NCBI GenBank assembly: GCA_022827195.1
Contig: JAJDTL010000038.1
Location: 18,153-82,152 of the forward strand
Reading direction: 5' to 3'
Source: Caldilineaceae bacterium
GTDB lineage: Bacteria; Chloroflexota; Anaerolineae; Caldilineales; Caldilineaceae
Length of the DNA stretch: 64,000 nucleotides
Below, one piece after another: positions 7,810-17,056 of the stretch. The notes beneath the pieces were generated by a model that did no database searches, had not been told where the DNA came from, and saw nothing but the letters and a program-made list of their open reading frames with translations. Both the position numbers and the translations under genes were made by a program. How positions within the stretch are numbered: position 1 is the first letter of the stretch; every line of letters begins with the position of its first letter.

Positions 7810-8841
7810 ATGCGCGTTCTGATCACCGGTGTTTCAGGATTTGTCGGTTCGGTCCTGGCAGAATACCTGTTGAATTTAGCCACAGCTCAGACGGCGGACC
7901 ACGCCGATTTGCCGCAGGACGGGCCCGCGCCTCAGGTCCACGGAACTGTCCACCGCGCCGACCTGCGGATTAGGCATCTGCAGGACAGATTGCATCTCCA
8001 CAGGGGCGACCTCCGCAACTCATCATGGATCGAACAGGTGGTCGAGGAGGTTCGTCCTGACTATGTCTTTCACTTGGCGGCATGGAGCGACGTGCGCGCC
8101 AGCTGGGACCAGCCCTGGGCTACCTATGAACTGAACATCAGCTGCCAGCTGAATTTGCTCGAGGCCCTGCGCCGCCACGCACCCGCCGCAAAAGCCCTTG
8201 TCGTGGCCTCATCGGAAGTCTACGGCCTGATCAGCAATGACGACCTGCCCGTTGACGAGGAAACACCTCTGCGGCCAAATTCCCCATACGGCATCAGCAA
8301 GGTCGTACAGGACTTGATGGCCTTTCAGTATTGGCTCAACTATCAGCTGCAGACTGTACGCGTGCGCAGCTTCAACCACATCGGTCCGGGCCAGTCCGAC
8401 AGTTTCGCCGCCAGCGCCTTTGCACGGCAGATCGCCGAAATCGAGGCCGGTCTGCAACAGCCAGTTCTGAAGGTCGGCAACCTTGAGGCCAAGCGAGATT
8501 TTACCGATGTACGAGATATGGTCCGCGCCTACTGGCTGGCGACTTTACGCGGAAAGCCAGGTGCAGTCTACAATGTGGGCAGCGGCAAGACCTACTCTAT
8601 CCGGCGCGTCCTGGAGATTCTGCTCGATTTGAGCGCTGCTGACATCAGAGTAGAGTTGGATCGGGACAGGCTTCGGCCCAGTGATGTTGCTTGTTCTGTT
8701 TGCCAACCTGCCAAGCTGGTAGAGGTCACCGAATGGCGTCCAACTATCGACATCCGCCAGAGTCTGGCCGACATGCTTCAATACTGGCGGCAGCGCACCG
8801 GCGTCCACCCCGCGCGCTATGCTGAAGCCGCGGATGGTTGA
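7810..8841 (+). CDS. NAD(P)-dependent sugar epimerase/dehydratase, GDP-4-keto-6-deoxymannose reductase (Rmd)-like
   Basis: A 343-residue short-chain (extended SDR) nucleotide-sugar enzyme. The Rossmann motif G-x-x-G-x-x-G is at the N-terminus ('MRVLITGVSGFVGSVLAEYL'). The catalytic triad is Ser ('VVASSEVYG') with Y-x-x-x-K ('SPYGISKVVQDLM'). 'RSFNHIGPGQSDSFAASAFA' and 'RDFTDVRDMVRAYW' are shared with Rmd and GDP-mannose 4,6-dehydratase relatives. The ATG at 7810 is chosen because the Rossmann fold starts there and AGGAAGGG precedes it; an open frame extends further upstream but reaches past the promoter. With the GDP-mannose dehydratase gene next to it, the pair would make GDP-D-rhamnose or a similar 6-deoxy sugar for surface glycans. 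Precise specificity is inferred. Confidence 0.82.
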   Translation: MRVLITGVSGFVGSVLAEYLLNLATAQTADHADLPQDGPAPQVHGTVHRADLRIRHLQDRLHLHRGDLRNSSWIEQVVEEVRPDYVFHLAAWSDVRASWDQPWATYELNISCQLNLLEALRRHAPAAKALVVASSEVYGLISNDDLPVDEETPLRPNSPYGISKVVQDLMAFQYWLNYQLQTVRVRSFNHIGPGQSDSFAASAFARQIAEIEAGLQQPVLKVGNLEAKRDFTDVRDMVRAYWLATLRGKPGAVYNVGSGKTYSIRRVLEILLDLSAADIRVELDRDRLRPSDVACSVCQPAKLVEVTEWRPTIDIRQSLADMLQYWRQRTGVHPARYAEAADG

Positions 8842-8946
8842 GGACTTCGGAGTCCTTGCATTAGTCGGATAGCCGCCTGTCGCGATCCTGGGACTGCTTC
8901 CACTTGATGCAACTATTGATGAGGCTAGGGAGGTTCGAATAGGACG

Positions 8947-9942
8947 ATGCCAACAGCTCTAGTGACCGGGATTACCGGGCAAGATGGAAGTTACCTGGCT
9001 GAGCTTTTGCTTAAGCAAGGGTACACAGTAGTCGGTATGGTCCGCCGAACCAGCACGATAAACTTTGACCGAATCCGCCACATCCAGCAGGAGATCGAGA
9101 TCGTGCAGGGCGATCTGCTGGACCAAATGAGCCTCATCAGTATTCTGCAGGACTACAGGCCGGACGAAGTCTACAATCTTGCCGCACAGAGCTTTGTTCC
9201 GACCAGCTTCACGCAACCTGTTCTGACCGGTGAGTTCACGGCGCTCGGCGTCACCCGTCTTTTGGATGCCATCCGCATCGTCGACCCTTCGATCCGTTTC
9301 TACCAGGCCAGTAGCAGTGAGATGTTCGGAAAGGTGCGCGAAGTCCCGCAGACCGAAGATACAGCCTTCTTTCCGCGCAGTCCTTACGGGGTGGCAAAGG
9401 TCTACGGCCACTGGATTACCGTGAACTATCGTGAGAGTTACGGAATCTACGCTTGCTCGGGAATCCTTTTTAACCACGAGAGTCCGCGCCGCGGCCTCGA
9501 ATTCGTAACCCACAAGATTACGAACGCTGTCGCGAAGATCAAACTCGGCCTGAGCAATGAGCTGCGCCTGGGTAATCTCGATTCCCGCCGCGACTGGGGC
9601 TATGCGCCGGACTACGTGCGGGCTATGTGGCTGATGCTCCAGCAGGAAGAGCCTGATGACTTTGTGATCGCCACCGGCGAGACCCACAGCGTGCGCGATT
9701 TCTTGGAAGTAGCCTTTGGACACGCCGAACTAGACTGGCAGGAGTTTGTCGTCCAGGACGATAGTCTCTACCGGCCTGCCGAGGTCGACCTTCTGGTTGG
9801 CGACGCTTCCAAAGCCGGCCGGAAGCTTGGCTGGGAACCAACAGTGTCCTTCGCCGAACTTGCCCGCCTGATGGTGAAGGACGATCTTGAGTACTGGCGG
9901 CAGCAGGTGGAGCAGGGGCTGGCAAGTCCGGCCACATTGTAG
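8947..9942 (+). CDS. gmd: GDP-mannose 4,6-dehydratase
   Basis: A 331-residue enzyme that converts GDP-mannose to GDP-4-keto-6-deoxymannose, the branch point to GDP-fucose and GDP-rhamnose. Visible features are the NADP Rossmann motif '[19 protein letters not shown]', the R-R-T-S loop of '[14 protein letters not shown]', the catalytic region '[12 protein letters not shown]', Y-x-x-x-K in '[12 protein letters not shown]', and the GMD signature '[18 protein letters not shown]'. The length is near the family norm of 320-370. The ATG at 8947 has 'GGGAGG' 13 bases and 'AGGA' closer upstream. It follows the Rmd-like gene on the same strand after 105 bases, supporting a two-step 6-deoxyhexose pathway. 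No GDP-fucose synthase (WcaG) gene is seen, which favours rhamnose or a related product. Confidence 0.9.
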   Translation: MPTALVTGITGQDGSYLAELLLKQGYTVVGMVRRTSTINFDRIRHIQQEIEIVQGDLLDQMSLISILQDYRPDEVYNLAAQSFVPTSFTQPVLTGEFTALGVTRLLDAIRIVDPSIRFYQASSSEMFGKVREVPQTEDTAFFPRSPYGVAKVYGHWITVNYRESYGIYACSGILFNHESPRRGLEFVTHKITNAVAKIKLGLSNELRLGNLDSRRDWGYAPDYVRAMWLMLQQEEPDDFVIATGETHSVRDFLEVAFGHAELDWQEFVVQDDSLYRPAEVDLLVGDASKAGRKLGWEPTVSFAELARLMVKDDLEYWRQQVEQGLASPATL

Positions 9943-10032
9943 GTTGTCAAGCCTTGAACGGGATGCCAGAACTATTCGCAAAGAGGTCACAGTTTTTGGT
10001 AGAATCGCAAAAGATCGTCGACAATAGGGCAT

Positions 10033-10053
10033 CTTCAACTTCAACTTCAACTT
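10033..10053 (+). repeat. Short tandem hexamer repeat (CTTCAA)
   Basis: Three and a half copies of CTTCAA in the 191-base gap between gmd and the DUF4062-like gene. This is a low-complexity slip-strand type repeat. Nothing else recognisable is seen in this gap. Confidence 0.7.
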
Positions 10054-10133
10054 GCGTCCCGGCAATCAGTCCACTTCGGGACATGCACTCCGAAAACCCA
10101 GCCTGAACTTCCCCTTCAGAGCAGAAACCCAGG

Positions 10134-10742
10134 ATGGCTGAGAAACTTCGTATCTTCGTCAGCGCAACCAAAGACCTGGAACAGGAGAGGGCGCTGGTTG
10201 GCCGCATCCTGGCCGAACTACCTGTCCACGTTGGCGCAGAGATTCGCCGCAGCCCGGCCGAAGGGGTCGACTACGACACCCTGTTTGAACTGATCAGCAA
10301 TGTCGATCGGATCTACTGCATGTTGGGCCGAGACATCACGGCCCCTTTCGGCGCAGAGTGGCAACTCGCAATTCGCCTTGAACGGACGATTGTACCCTAC
10401 AAGCTACAGGGAATGCGCACACAGGCCGGACGCGAGTTCTTGCGAATCGCCCACGCCCCTTGGAAGACCTTTCACAGCAGCACGCATCTTGGCCAGCAGA
10501 TAGGGCTGGATCTTGTCGACACGCTGCTCCACCCCGAGAATCGATACGGCCTGAATCTGGTTGAAGTTGAAGGATTACGAAAGGCCAGGCAAGACTTGGT
10601 GCAGGGGCTCGACCGGCTGATCGCCTCGCCGCAAATGAGGGCAAAGGGCGTCGGAGAGGCCGGCGGCGCGGAGGGAGGCGGTGTCATTCTCGATCCCGCC
10701 GAGGCACAATCCCTTATCGCCGAGGAACTCGAAAAGCGCTGA
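10134..10742 (+). CDS. DUF4062-like protein
   Basis: A 202-residue soluble protein. The N-terminal text 'LRIFVSATKDLEQERALVG' carries the 'FVSST..DL..ER' signature of DUF4062, a fold often found at the N-terminus of NTPase and TIR-like proteins in defence or signalling contexts. 'IYCMLGRDITAPFGAEWQLA' resembles the second half of that domain. The C-terminus is a helix ('LRKARQDLVQGLDRLIA') and a Gly-rich linker with a final acidic helix. There is no attached effector or NTPase domain, so it is a minimal version. It precedes a NUDIX gene by 94 bases; the two may be co-transcribed, but no function is assigned. Confidence 0.6.
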   Translation: MAEKLRIFVSATKDLEQERALVGRILAELPVHVGAEIRRSPAEGVDYDTLFELISNVDRIYCMLGRDITAPFGAEWQLAIRLERTIVPYKLQGMRTQAGREFLRIAHAPWKTFHSSTHLGQQIGLDLVDTLLHPENRYGLNLVEVEGLRKARQDLVQGLDRLIASPQMRAKGVGEAGGAEGGGVILDPAEAQSLIAEELEKR

Positions 10743-10836
10743 ACCGGCCTCCTCCACGCATCGGTCAGGCGTTGCGGATTGCCGGAGACTAGAGCCACAA
10801 CGGGAAGATCTCCACCTCGACCGAAGCGTTGCAGCG

Positions 10837-11439
10837 ATGCCCGGACACTCCCTCGAAGCGACCCAGATAGATCATAAGGAACTGAAGTCCCTGTCCGAGA
10901 GGTATGGGAGGCCGCTCTGCCGTCATTTCTGCATAGAGACGGACGCCTACATGCGCGAGTATCGCGGGCAAAAGGATCCGGACCGGCGTGGGGAGGTCGT
11001 CTTCGCCATCCGGCAGGTGAACGGCGAAATCCTTTTGCATACGAAGCACCGCTACGTGACGCCGATCTATCGTCTTCCTACCGGTGGCATTGAGAGGGAC
11101 GAGCTGGTTGAGGACGCCCTGTATCGCGAAATCGCCGAGGAGACGGGGCAGGAGGTCGAGTTGCGGCGCTTTCTGGGTGTTCTGGACTGCAACTTTGTTA
11201 GCAACGGCTCCGGCATTCCCTTCGTAAGTTACATTTTCTATCTGGACAGCCTCAGCGAAGAGTTGTGCCCGACAGACACTGAAGAGGTCTCGGGCTACCG
11301 CACCGTTCCGGTTGAAGAACTTTGCACGGTGGCGCAGTCGCTGCGGGCACTAGACCTTGAACGCAGTTGCTGGGGATTGTGGCGGTCGCTCGCGCACGAC
11401 CTTGTTTACAATGCATTGATGGGCTGCGCCGAGCCGTAG
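10837..11439 (+). CDS. NUDIX hydrolase
   Basis: A 200-residue NUDIX-fold pyrophosphohydrolase. The NUDIX box runs from 'GGIERDELVEDALYREIAEE' into T-G-Q and fits G-x5-E-x7-R-E-U-x-E-E-x-G, including the metal-binding glutamates. Family members hydrolyse nucleoside diphosphates linked to another moiety (nucleotide sugars, NADH, ADP-ribose, oxidised dNTPs). The substrate here cannot be read out; the neighbouring nucleotide-sugar genes make a nucleotide sugar plausible. ATG 10837 is the start that fits family length, although no clear ribosome site precedes it. A longer frame opens at 10681 but would overlap the DUF4062-like gene. Confidence 0.8.
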   Translation: MPGHSLEATQIDHKELKSLSERYGRPLCRHFCIETDAYMREYRGQKDPDRRGEVVFAIRQVNGEILLHTKHRYVTPIYRLPTGGIERDELVEDALYREIAEETGQEVELRRFLGVLDCNFVSNGSGIPFVSYIFYLDSLSEELCPTDTEEVSGYRTVPVEELCTVAQSLRALDLERSCWGLWRSLAHDLVYNALMGCAEP

Positions 11440-11546
11440 CATTTCTGCCGGCTCAATGCTTTGTCTGTTAGAATGACCTGCAATTCTCTTGTCGACCCGG
11501 TTTCATGAAAGGTACCCATCAGCGCACATAGTCCAGAGAGAGAGTG

Positions 11547-14288
11547 ATGCTTGTCCCCTTGTCTTGGCTGAAAGAGTACGTGGATATAGTCCTGCCAACG
11601 ACCAAACTGGCAGAACGGTTGACGCTTGCCGGTCTTGAAGAGGCGAGCCTCGTCAACACCGGCAGCTGGTGGGATGAGGACAAGCTCGTGGTCGGTCAGG
11701 TGCTGGCAGTCTCCCCCCATCCAGACGCCGACAGGTTGGTACTCGTGGATGTCGGCCACCGGCTGCCGCCGGGCACAGACTCGGGCCCCTCTGACTCGCT
11801 CGCCGCAGGCGAGGATTCGCAGCGTGTTGTAACCGGCGCGCCAAACCTCTTTCAGTATCGCGGGCAATCCACCGCGGCAGGAGATCTACCCACGGTCAAG
11901 ATTGCCTTCGCACGCGAAGGCTCCCTCCTGGTCGATGCCTACAGCGACGAGAGGCCCCGTCCCCACAAGAGGTTGAAGAAGGCTAAGATTCGCGGCGTAG
12001 AATCACGCGGCATGGTCTGCTCCGAGCTTGAGCTGGGACTGAGTGAAGAGCACGAAGGCATTCTCGTCCTGCCGGATGATGCGCCCGTGGGCGCGCCGCT
12101 GCGCCAATACCTGGGTGACGAAATACTGGAAATCGATCTGACGCCGGACATGGCCCGCTGCCTTTCGATGTGCGGCATTGCGCGCGAGGTGCATGCCCTG
12201 ACAGGCGGGAAGCTACATCTGCCCAGCGACGAAGATGGTTCGCAGGGCGATGACGAGGCTTCAGCCTACCTTGACGCTGAGATCGACGACCCTCAGTACT
12301 GTCACCGCTTTACTGGGACCGTCATCCGCGACATCAAAGTCGGACCTTCTCCGGCCTGGATGCAGGAACGCCTGAAGAAGGCGGGAATGCGTCCGATCAA
12401 CAACATCGTAGACATAACAAACTATGTCATGTTGGAGCTGGGCCAGCCTCTCCACGCATTCGACTATGATCTGCTGGCTGCGAGAGCGGAGCGTGTCGGC
12501 CAAGAGTCCCCGACCATAGTCGTCCGCACTGCTCGCGAGGGCGAGGAGATTGAGACCCTCGACGGTCAGAAACGGAAACTGGAAGGGTCGATGCTTCTGA
12601 TCACCGACAAGGCAGGCCCGATTGCCATTGCCGGCGTAATGGGCGGCTCTGAAACAGAAGTACACCAAGGAACGCGAAACATCCTGCTCGAGTCAGCTAC
12701 CTTTGACGGCATCAACAACCGCCGCACTTCACAGGCGTTGCGGCTGCACAGCGAGGCCAGCCACCGTTTTACGCGCGGTGTTCCGGCGACGCTAAACGAT
12801 ATTGCGGCCCGCCGCGCAGCCGACCTGATGCGCCGGTTTGCCGGCGGCCGCGTCGTGCCCGGAATCGTCGACAGCTACCCGGTCCCCCAGCCGCACGTTT
12901 CGGTCTACACGTCGTGCAGCGATGTGAAGCGCCTGTTGGGCATGGACCTGTCTCTGGCCGAAATCAGCGACGCCTTGCGCAGACTGGATTTCTCGGTAGT
13001 TGAACGGGCTGGCGTGCCGTCCGGGGCGTCGAAACGCTCGGCTTTCGGCCTGGCGCGCCAAGAAGATGAGCCGGTCGTAGAGGCCGTCGCCCCGTGGCAC
13101 CGACTGGACGTTGCGGTGCCTGCCGATCTGACCGAAGAGGTCGCACGCGTCGTCGGATACGATCGGATTGGCGAGACACTGCTTGACACAGTGCTGCCGA
13201 CCCAGCGCCGCAATGCCTTGATGGAGACGGAAGAGAATATTCGGGACATTCTAGTTGGGTGCGGGCTGCAGGACACCGTCAATCATACGCTGACGACACC
13301 GGAAAACCACGCCAAACTGGTCGCTGGAGCCGGCTGGCGCCCGTCCCCCGGCGAGCCCGACGGGTCCAACCAGGCAGGCAGCGCGGCGGCCTTCGTCGAA
13401 TTGACCAACCCGCTGTCTCCGGACCGGCGGGTTATGCGCCGCAATCTGGTCGTAAGCGCATTGGAGAATCTGGCCTACAACCTCCGCTTCACCGGGCGGC
13501 TGGCGGCCTTTGAAATCGGGCGGGCATACCGTCCGCTGGCGACCGACTCCAGCCAGCGCACGGGCACTGTTGAAGACCTTCCGCTGCCAGCTGAGGTACG
13601 CCGGCTCTGCATCGCCTTGTGCGGTCCGCGCGATGCCAGCCTTGCAGCGGGGGCTCCTCCCGTGTCTGACGGTGTCGCCGACCAATTCGACTTCTTCGAT
13701 CTGAAGGGAATCATCGAAACGCTGTTGGAACGGCTGGGCTATGGGCAAGACGATGCCGCCTACATCGCTCATCCCGAAAGCGGCGGCGACGGCGGGGAGG
13801 TGGAAGCCAGCTTCGGGCCTCGCTGCGCTTTGATTTCGCTCCAGGGCGAGCGCCTCGGCGTTGTCGGCGAGCTGCACCCAAGCGTTCGCAATGCCTTTGG
13901 CTTGGGGAGTGAACGCGTCGTGCTGGCCGAACTGGACCTGGATCCGCTCGTCCGACCCAGTTGGCGCATCTCGCAGATGGCGCCGATCAGCGTCTATCCC
14001 CCAGTTGTAGAAGACTTGGCCTTTATGGTATCGGAGGAAGTTACGCAGAGCCGGCTGCGCGCCGCAATCGTAGAAGGGGCGGGCCAGGACAGGGGTGCGA
14101 TGCTTACCGCAGTAGAGCTATTCGATATCTATCGCGGGGCTTCCCTGCCATCCGGCCATAAGTCTCTCGCCTATCGCGTCACCTATCAGAGCATGGACCG
14201 CAGCTTGAAGGAAAAAGAGGTCGCCCGCCTGCGCAGGCGCATCATTCGAAGCGTCGAGAGTGCGACTGGCGGCCAACTGAGGGCCTGA
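11547..14288 (+). CDS. pheT: Phenylalanine--tRNA ligase beta subunit
   Basis: A 913-residue PheT, the beta subunit that binds tRNA-Phe and edits mischarged tyrosine. The N-terminus '[14 protein letters not shown]' is the family start. Domains in order: a tRNA-binding OB fold (about residues 42-165, interrupted by a '[16 protein letters not shown]' insertion), B3/B4 editing (about 215-390), B5 (about 410-540), the catalytic-core-like domain, and a C-terminal FDX-ACB anticodon-binding domain ('[19 protein letters not shown]'). It is about 100 residues longer than usual owing to several lineage-specific loops. The start is ATG 11547 rather than the GTG one codon earlier; GAGAGAG precedes it. pheS is not adjacent, so the subunits are encoded apart. 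A weak -10 (TAGAAT) lies at 11469. Confidence 0.95.
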   Translation: MLVPLSWLKEYVDIVLPTTKLAERLTLAGLEEASLVNTGSWWDEDKLVVGQVLAVSPHPDADRLVLVDVGHRLPPGTDSGPSDSLAAGEDSQRVVTGAPNLFQYRGQSTAAGDLPTVKIAFAREGSLLVDAYSDERPRPHKRLKKAKIRGVESRGMVCSELELGLSEEHEGILVLPDDAPVGAPLRQYLGDEILEIDLTPDMARCLSMCGIAREVHALTGGKLHLPSDEDGSQGDDEASAYLDAEIDDPQYCHRFTGTVIRDIKVGPSPAWMQERLKKAGMRPINNIVDITNYVMLELGQPLHAFDYDLLAARAERVGQESPTIVVRTAREGEEIETLDGQKRKLEGSMLLITDKAGPIAIAGVMGGSETEVHQGTRNILLESATFDGINNRRTSQALRLHSEASHRFTRGVPATLNDIAARRAADLMRRFAGGRVVPGIVDSYPVPQPHVSVYTSCSDVKRLLGMDLSLAEISDALRRLDFSVVERAGVPSGASKRSAFGLARQEDEPVVEAVAPWHRLDVAVPADLTEEVARVVGYDRIGETLLDTVLPTQRRNALMETEENIRDILVGCGLQDTVNHTLTTPENHAKLVAGAGWRPSPGEPDGSNQAGSAAAFVELTNPLSPDRRVMRRNLVVSALENLAYNLRFTGRLAAFEIGRAYRPLATDSSQRTGTVEDLPLPAEVRRLCIALCGPRDASLAAGAPPVSDGVADQFDFFDLKGIIETLLERLGYGQDDAAYIAHPESGGDGGEVEASFGPRCALISLQGERLGVVGELHPSVRNAFGLGSERVVLAELDLDPLVRPSWRISQMAPISVYPPVVEDLAFMVSEEVTQSRLRAAIVEGAGQDRGAMLTAVELFDIYRGASLPSGHKSLAYRVTYQSMDRSLKEKEVARLRRRIIRSVESATGGQLRA

Positions 14289-14306
14289 TCACCCCGCGTT
14301 ATCGGG

Positions 14307-15266
14307 TCAGCGAACCACATATTTGGGTCCTGCCCTTCTCTCGATTGGTTTTCCTCTTCGCACTTGAAAAAGGTCCAAATCGCCGGCAACCACCGTTTCC
14401 GGGAAGACGGCCTGCGCCTCTTCCAGCACGGCCTGGGCATGGTAGCGCCGGCTGATGTGATGGAGCACGAGCTTCTTCACCCCGGCTTTCTGCGCCAGCC
14501 GCGCCGCGGCACCGGCTGTAATGTGCCCGTGGCCTTTCGCCAGCTCCCGCTCTTTCTCGAGATAGGTCGCTTCGATCGCAAGCAAGTCGGCCCCTGCGAC
14601 GACTTTGTGCAAGGGACCGGTGCGGGCAACATCCCCCACAAAGCAAAGTTTGGCGCCCTTCTGCGGCTCGCCCAACACTTCCTCCGGATGAACAACGCGC
14701 CCGCTTGCCAGCGTCACCGGCCGCCCCGAAACCAGCTCGCGGCGCTCGGGCCCGGCCGGAATGCCGAGCGCCTCCGCCTTCCGATTGTCAAATGGCGAAC
14801 GCGTTCTTTCCTCGAATGTGAAGCCGAAACAGCCCTTGCCCCTGTGCGGGACGGCAAAAGCCGAGAGCGTGAACCCCTTGCCTTCAAATATGCTTCCCTC
14901 ATCGATTGGATTCAGGCTGACGCCCGCCTTGGGAATGTTGCCGGCACCGAAGACGACCTCCATCAGTCGCTGGACTCGGGCGAGGGCCGGCGCGCCACCG
15001 TAGATATCGAGCCTGTCCAGCGCCTCCCAGTGTCCGAGGGTACTGGCTAGCCCTCCCAGCCCCAGTATATGGTCCAAGTGCCCATGCGTGAGCAGGATCT
15101 TGTCCAGCCGGCGGAATCCCAAGCCGCTGCGCAAGATCTGACGCTGTGTTCCCTCCCCACAATCGATCAGAAAGCGATGCTCCTGCACCATAACCAGGGC
15201 AGCCGAAAGCCCGCGGTAAACTGTAGGAGCGGAGGCGGAAGTACCGAGGAAAACCAACTCAAACAA
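14307..15266 (-). CDS. rnz: Ribonuclease Z
   Basis: A 319-residue metallo-beta-lactamase-fold endonuclease that trims the 3' end of pre-tRNA. The N-terminus '[14 protein letters not shown]' and zinc motif H61-G-H63-L-D65-H66 are diagnostic. Later ligands are in '[12 protein letters not shown]' (Asp) and '[11 protein letters not shown]' (His), and the RNase Z exosite region covers about residues 155-215. The start codon is TTG; the family N-terminus begins there and no nearby ATG fits, so this is a non-ATG start with a weak ribosome site. The tRNA-Leu gene in this window lacks encoded CCA, consistent with RNase Z followed by CCA addition. It is convergent with pheT, with an 18-base gap. Confidence 0.93.
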   Translation of the reverse strand: MFELVFLGTSASAPTVYRGLSAALVMVQEHRFLIDCGEGTQRQILRSGLGFRRLDKILLTHGHLDHILGLGGLASTLGHWEALDRLDIYGGAPALARVQRLMEVVFGAGNIPKAGVSLNPIDEGSIFEGKGFTLSAFAVPHRGKGCFGFTFEERTRSPFDNRKAEALGIPAGPERRELVSGRPVTLASGRVVHPEEVLGEPQKGAKLCFVGDVARTGPLHKVVAGADLLAIEATYLEKERELAKGHGHITAGAAARLAQKAGVKKLVLHHISRRYHAQAVLEEAQAVFPETVVAGDLDLFQVRRGKPIERRAGPKYVVR

Positions 15267-15339
15267 GGGAATTGCTCACTGTCAGGGGGCTCCTTCTTCC
15301 AGAGCCAACGGAGTACTTGAAAAGTCCGATAGGCGGCCC

Positions 15340-15837
15340 TTAAGCGCCTAACGGCTGACGCGTATACCTGTGCGCCTCGGTATCGTAGAGGCCCCAACTC
15401 GGCTCGCCGAATCGACCCATCACTTCACCCGGGTTTACCAGGATACATTCTCCGATCTGCTCTTGGTTCGCTTGATGGTCGTGCCCGTAGCAGACGAGGT
15501 CAAAATGGCCGCACTGTGCGATCCGCCGCGCCGGCTCCGGATAATGAATAAGAGCAATACTTCGACTACCCAGTTCCAGTTCGGCATAGGGACCGTGCAG
15601 CGATACCTGGGAGAATCCGGCAGCCACCTGAAGCTGTAGACGTCCGTCGCCGTCGTTGTTGCCCTCTACGCAGTGGATGGGGCCGCCAAAGGCCTGCGCC
15701 AACTGCGCAACGATAAAGGGAGCAACCAGATCACCGCAGTGAAGCAACACTTCACAACCGACCTCATTGACGGCGGACAGCGCTTGATCAAGATTCCAGA
15801 TGTTATCGTGGCTGTCCGAAAGGATTGCGACCTTCAC
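15340..15837 (-). CDS. YfcE/MJ0936-type metallophosphoesterase
   Basis: A 165-residue calcineurin-like phosphoesterase of the small YfcE/MJ0936 class, a cytoplasmic phosphodiesterase with two metals. Motifs in order are D-S-H ('VKVAILSDSHDN'), G-D ('LLHCGDLVAPF'), G-N-N-D ('CVEGNNDGDG') and G-H-D-H ('LVCYGHDHQAN'). The start is GTG at 15837 with AGGAGAGG just upstream; the much longer open frame to 16269 is rejected because it is low-complexity and overlaps the next gene's leader. The physiological substrate of this family is generally unknown. It lies downstream of rnz's start on the same strand with a 73-base gap and may share transcription. Confidence 0.88.
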   Translation of the reverse strand: MKVAILSDSHDNIWNLDQALSAVNEVGCEVLLHCGDLVAPFIVAQLAQAFGGPIHCVEGNNDGDGRLQLQVAAGFSQVSLHGPYAELELGSRSIALIHYPEPARRIAQCGHFDLVCYGHDHQANQEQIGECILVNPGEVMGRFGEPSWGLYDTEAHRYTRQPLGA

Positions 15838-15931
15838 GAGTCCTCTCCTGCTTACGCCCGGATGCCCTGTCTTCCGCACACGCCGACGTAGTATATCCGA
15901 CCCGATTGATGTCGGCAATGGCAGGGCGGTG

Positions 15932-15940
15932 TGATATAAT
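15932..15940 (+). promoter_or_regulatory. Extended -10 promoter upstream of the LysM lipoprotein gene
   Basis: TGATATAAT, the same nine bases as at 7776 and 45402. It lies 96 bases upstream of the ATG at 16037, predicting a roughly 90-base leader. No convincing -35 is present; TTGATG at 15906 is too far away (23-base spacer). Confidence 0.55.
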
Positions 15941-16036
15941 ACCAGCGCCTCAATCCGTTCGGCGCGCCGACGATGGCGAACCCGTATCCCTCTTCGATGG
16001 CCGAGTGGTTCGTTCTCGCATCTGACACCAAACCTG

Positions 16037-17053
16037 ATGGCGTGGTTTTCTTCGAGGGAAATAGGGCTGGCTGGACTGGCGCTCGGATACGCCATTGCGC
16101 TCCTGCTGCTTGCCGCGTGCGGGCAAATCGTCACGCTGCCGCCGACGCCAGCGCCGCAAGGCACTCCGACTGCAACCATCGTCCCGTTCGCCGACCTAAA
16201 GCCGCCTGAAACGGCAACGCCTGCGCCGTTCATGCCGTCGCCGACTCCCTCGCTGACGCCGACGCCCACGCCAATTGTTTACAGGGTGGAACCAGGGGAC
16301 AATTTGGGAAGCATCGCCACCCGTTTCGGCGTCTCCGTTTCTTCACTGCAAGAACGCAACAGCGTCCAGGATCCCAGAAACCTGCAGATAGGACAGGAGT
16401 TGGTGATTCCCCGCCTGGTTACATCCGGCGGTGTGCTTGTCGAACGTCAACCGACGCCGACGCCGTTACCGTTTGAGATGCAGCATCTTCACTTCAGCCA
16501 TACGCCCCTAGGCAGCCTCTGGGTTATGGGCGAAGTTCTGAACACGAGCGTAGAGACGCTGGAACAGGTGCGAGTCGGCGTACAGCTTCTGGACGGGCAG
16601 GGCACAACCCTGGTCGAGGGGAACAGCCTGGTGATGCTTAATCTTGTCAAACCGGGTGAGGTTGCCCCTTTCGCCGTGCTGTTTGCCGAGGCCCCCGAGT
16701 CGTTCGAGAACTACCACATCTATCCGCTAAGCGCCTTGCCTGCCTATGAGGGTGGGTACTATCAGGGGCTTGAAGTGGGGAACTTGACGCAGGAAGGGGA
16801 ACGATACTCCGCCTTAACGGTCCGGGGCTCGATTCGCAACACAGGTTCCGCCGAGGCGATCGACGTGCAGGTGGTACTTACCGCCTACGATCCCCTCAAT
16901 CGAGTCATCGCCAGTCGCACGATCGTCCCCGACCACAACGTCGTGGCAGTAGGCGGAGAGACAACCTTTGCCGCAATTCTCATCCCCTTAGGCGGGCCGG
17001 TGGAGCGGGTCCACGTTGTGGCCCAAAGCCGCAAATTCCCGGCCGGCAACTAG
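16037..17053 (+). CDS. LysM-domain lipoprotein with Pro-Thr-rich linker and FxLYD-like domains
   Basis: A 338-residue exported lipoprotein. A signal peptide with lipobox 'LLLLAAC' (Cys at residue 28) is followed by a Pro/Thr-rich linker ('PSPTPSLTPTPTP') typical of Chloroflexota surface proteins. A single LysM domain spans about residues 80-125 ('YRVEPGDNLGSIATRFGVSV' ... 'NLQIGQELVIP') and should bind peptidoglycan or chitin-like glycans. The C-terminal half contains two beta-sandwich stretches of the FxLYD kind ('LGSLWVMGEVLNTSVETLEQ' and 'ALTVRGSIRNTGSAEAIDVQ'). No enzyme motif is visible, so it is probably a wall-bound structural or binding protein. It is convergent with the ALDH gene, with only 3 bases between. 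Confidence 0.85.
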   Translation: MAWFSSREIGLAGLALGYAIALLLLAACGQIVTLPPTPAPQGTPTATIVPFADLKPPETATPAPFMPSPTPSLTPTPTPIVYRVEPGDNLGSIATRFGVSVSSLQERNSVQDPRNLQIGQELVIPRLVTSGGVLVERQPTPTPLPFEMQHLHFSHTPLGSLWVMGEVLNTSVETLEQVRVGVQLLDGQGTTLVEGNSLVMLNLVKPGEVAPFAVLFAEAPESFENYHIYPLSALPAYEGGYYQGLEVGNLTQEGERYSALTVRGSIRNTGSAEAIDVQVVLTAYDPLNRVIASRTIVPDHNVVAVGGETTFAAILIPLGGPVERVHVVAQSRKFPAGN

Positions 17054-17056
17054 CGC

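Noticed and set aside
14282..14309. Possible terminator hairpin between pheT and rnz
   Set aside because: The stem is interrupted by a bulge, has no T tract and overlaps the rnz stop region; unsupported.
15973..16209. 78-codon plus-strand frame in the leader of the LysM lipoprotein gene
   Set aside because: Its first third looks protein-like, but the rest overlaps the lipoprotein signal in another frame and is arginine-rich shadow sequence; no ribosome site.
15838..16269. Upstream extension of the YfcE-type phosphoesterase frame
   Set aside because: Low-complexity translation that overlaps the next gene's leader; the GTG at 15837 has a strong ribosome site and begins the family fold.
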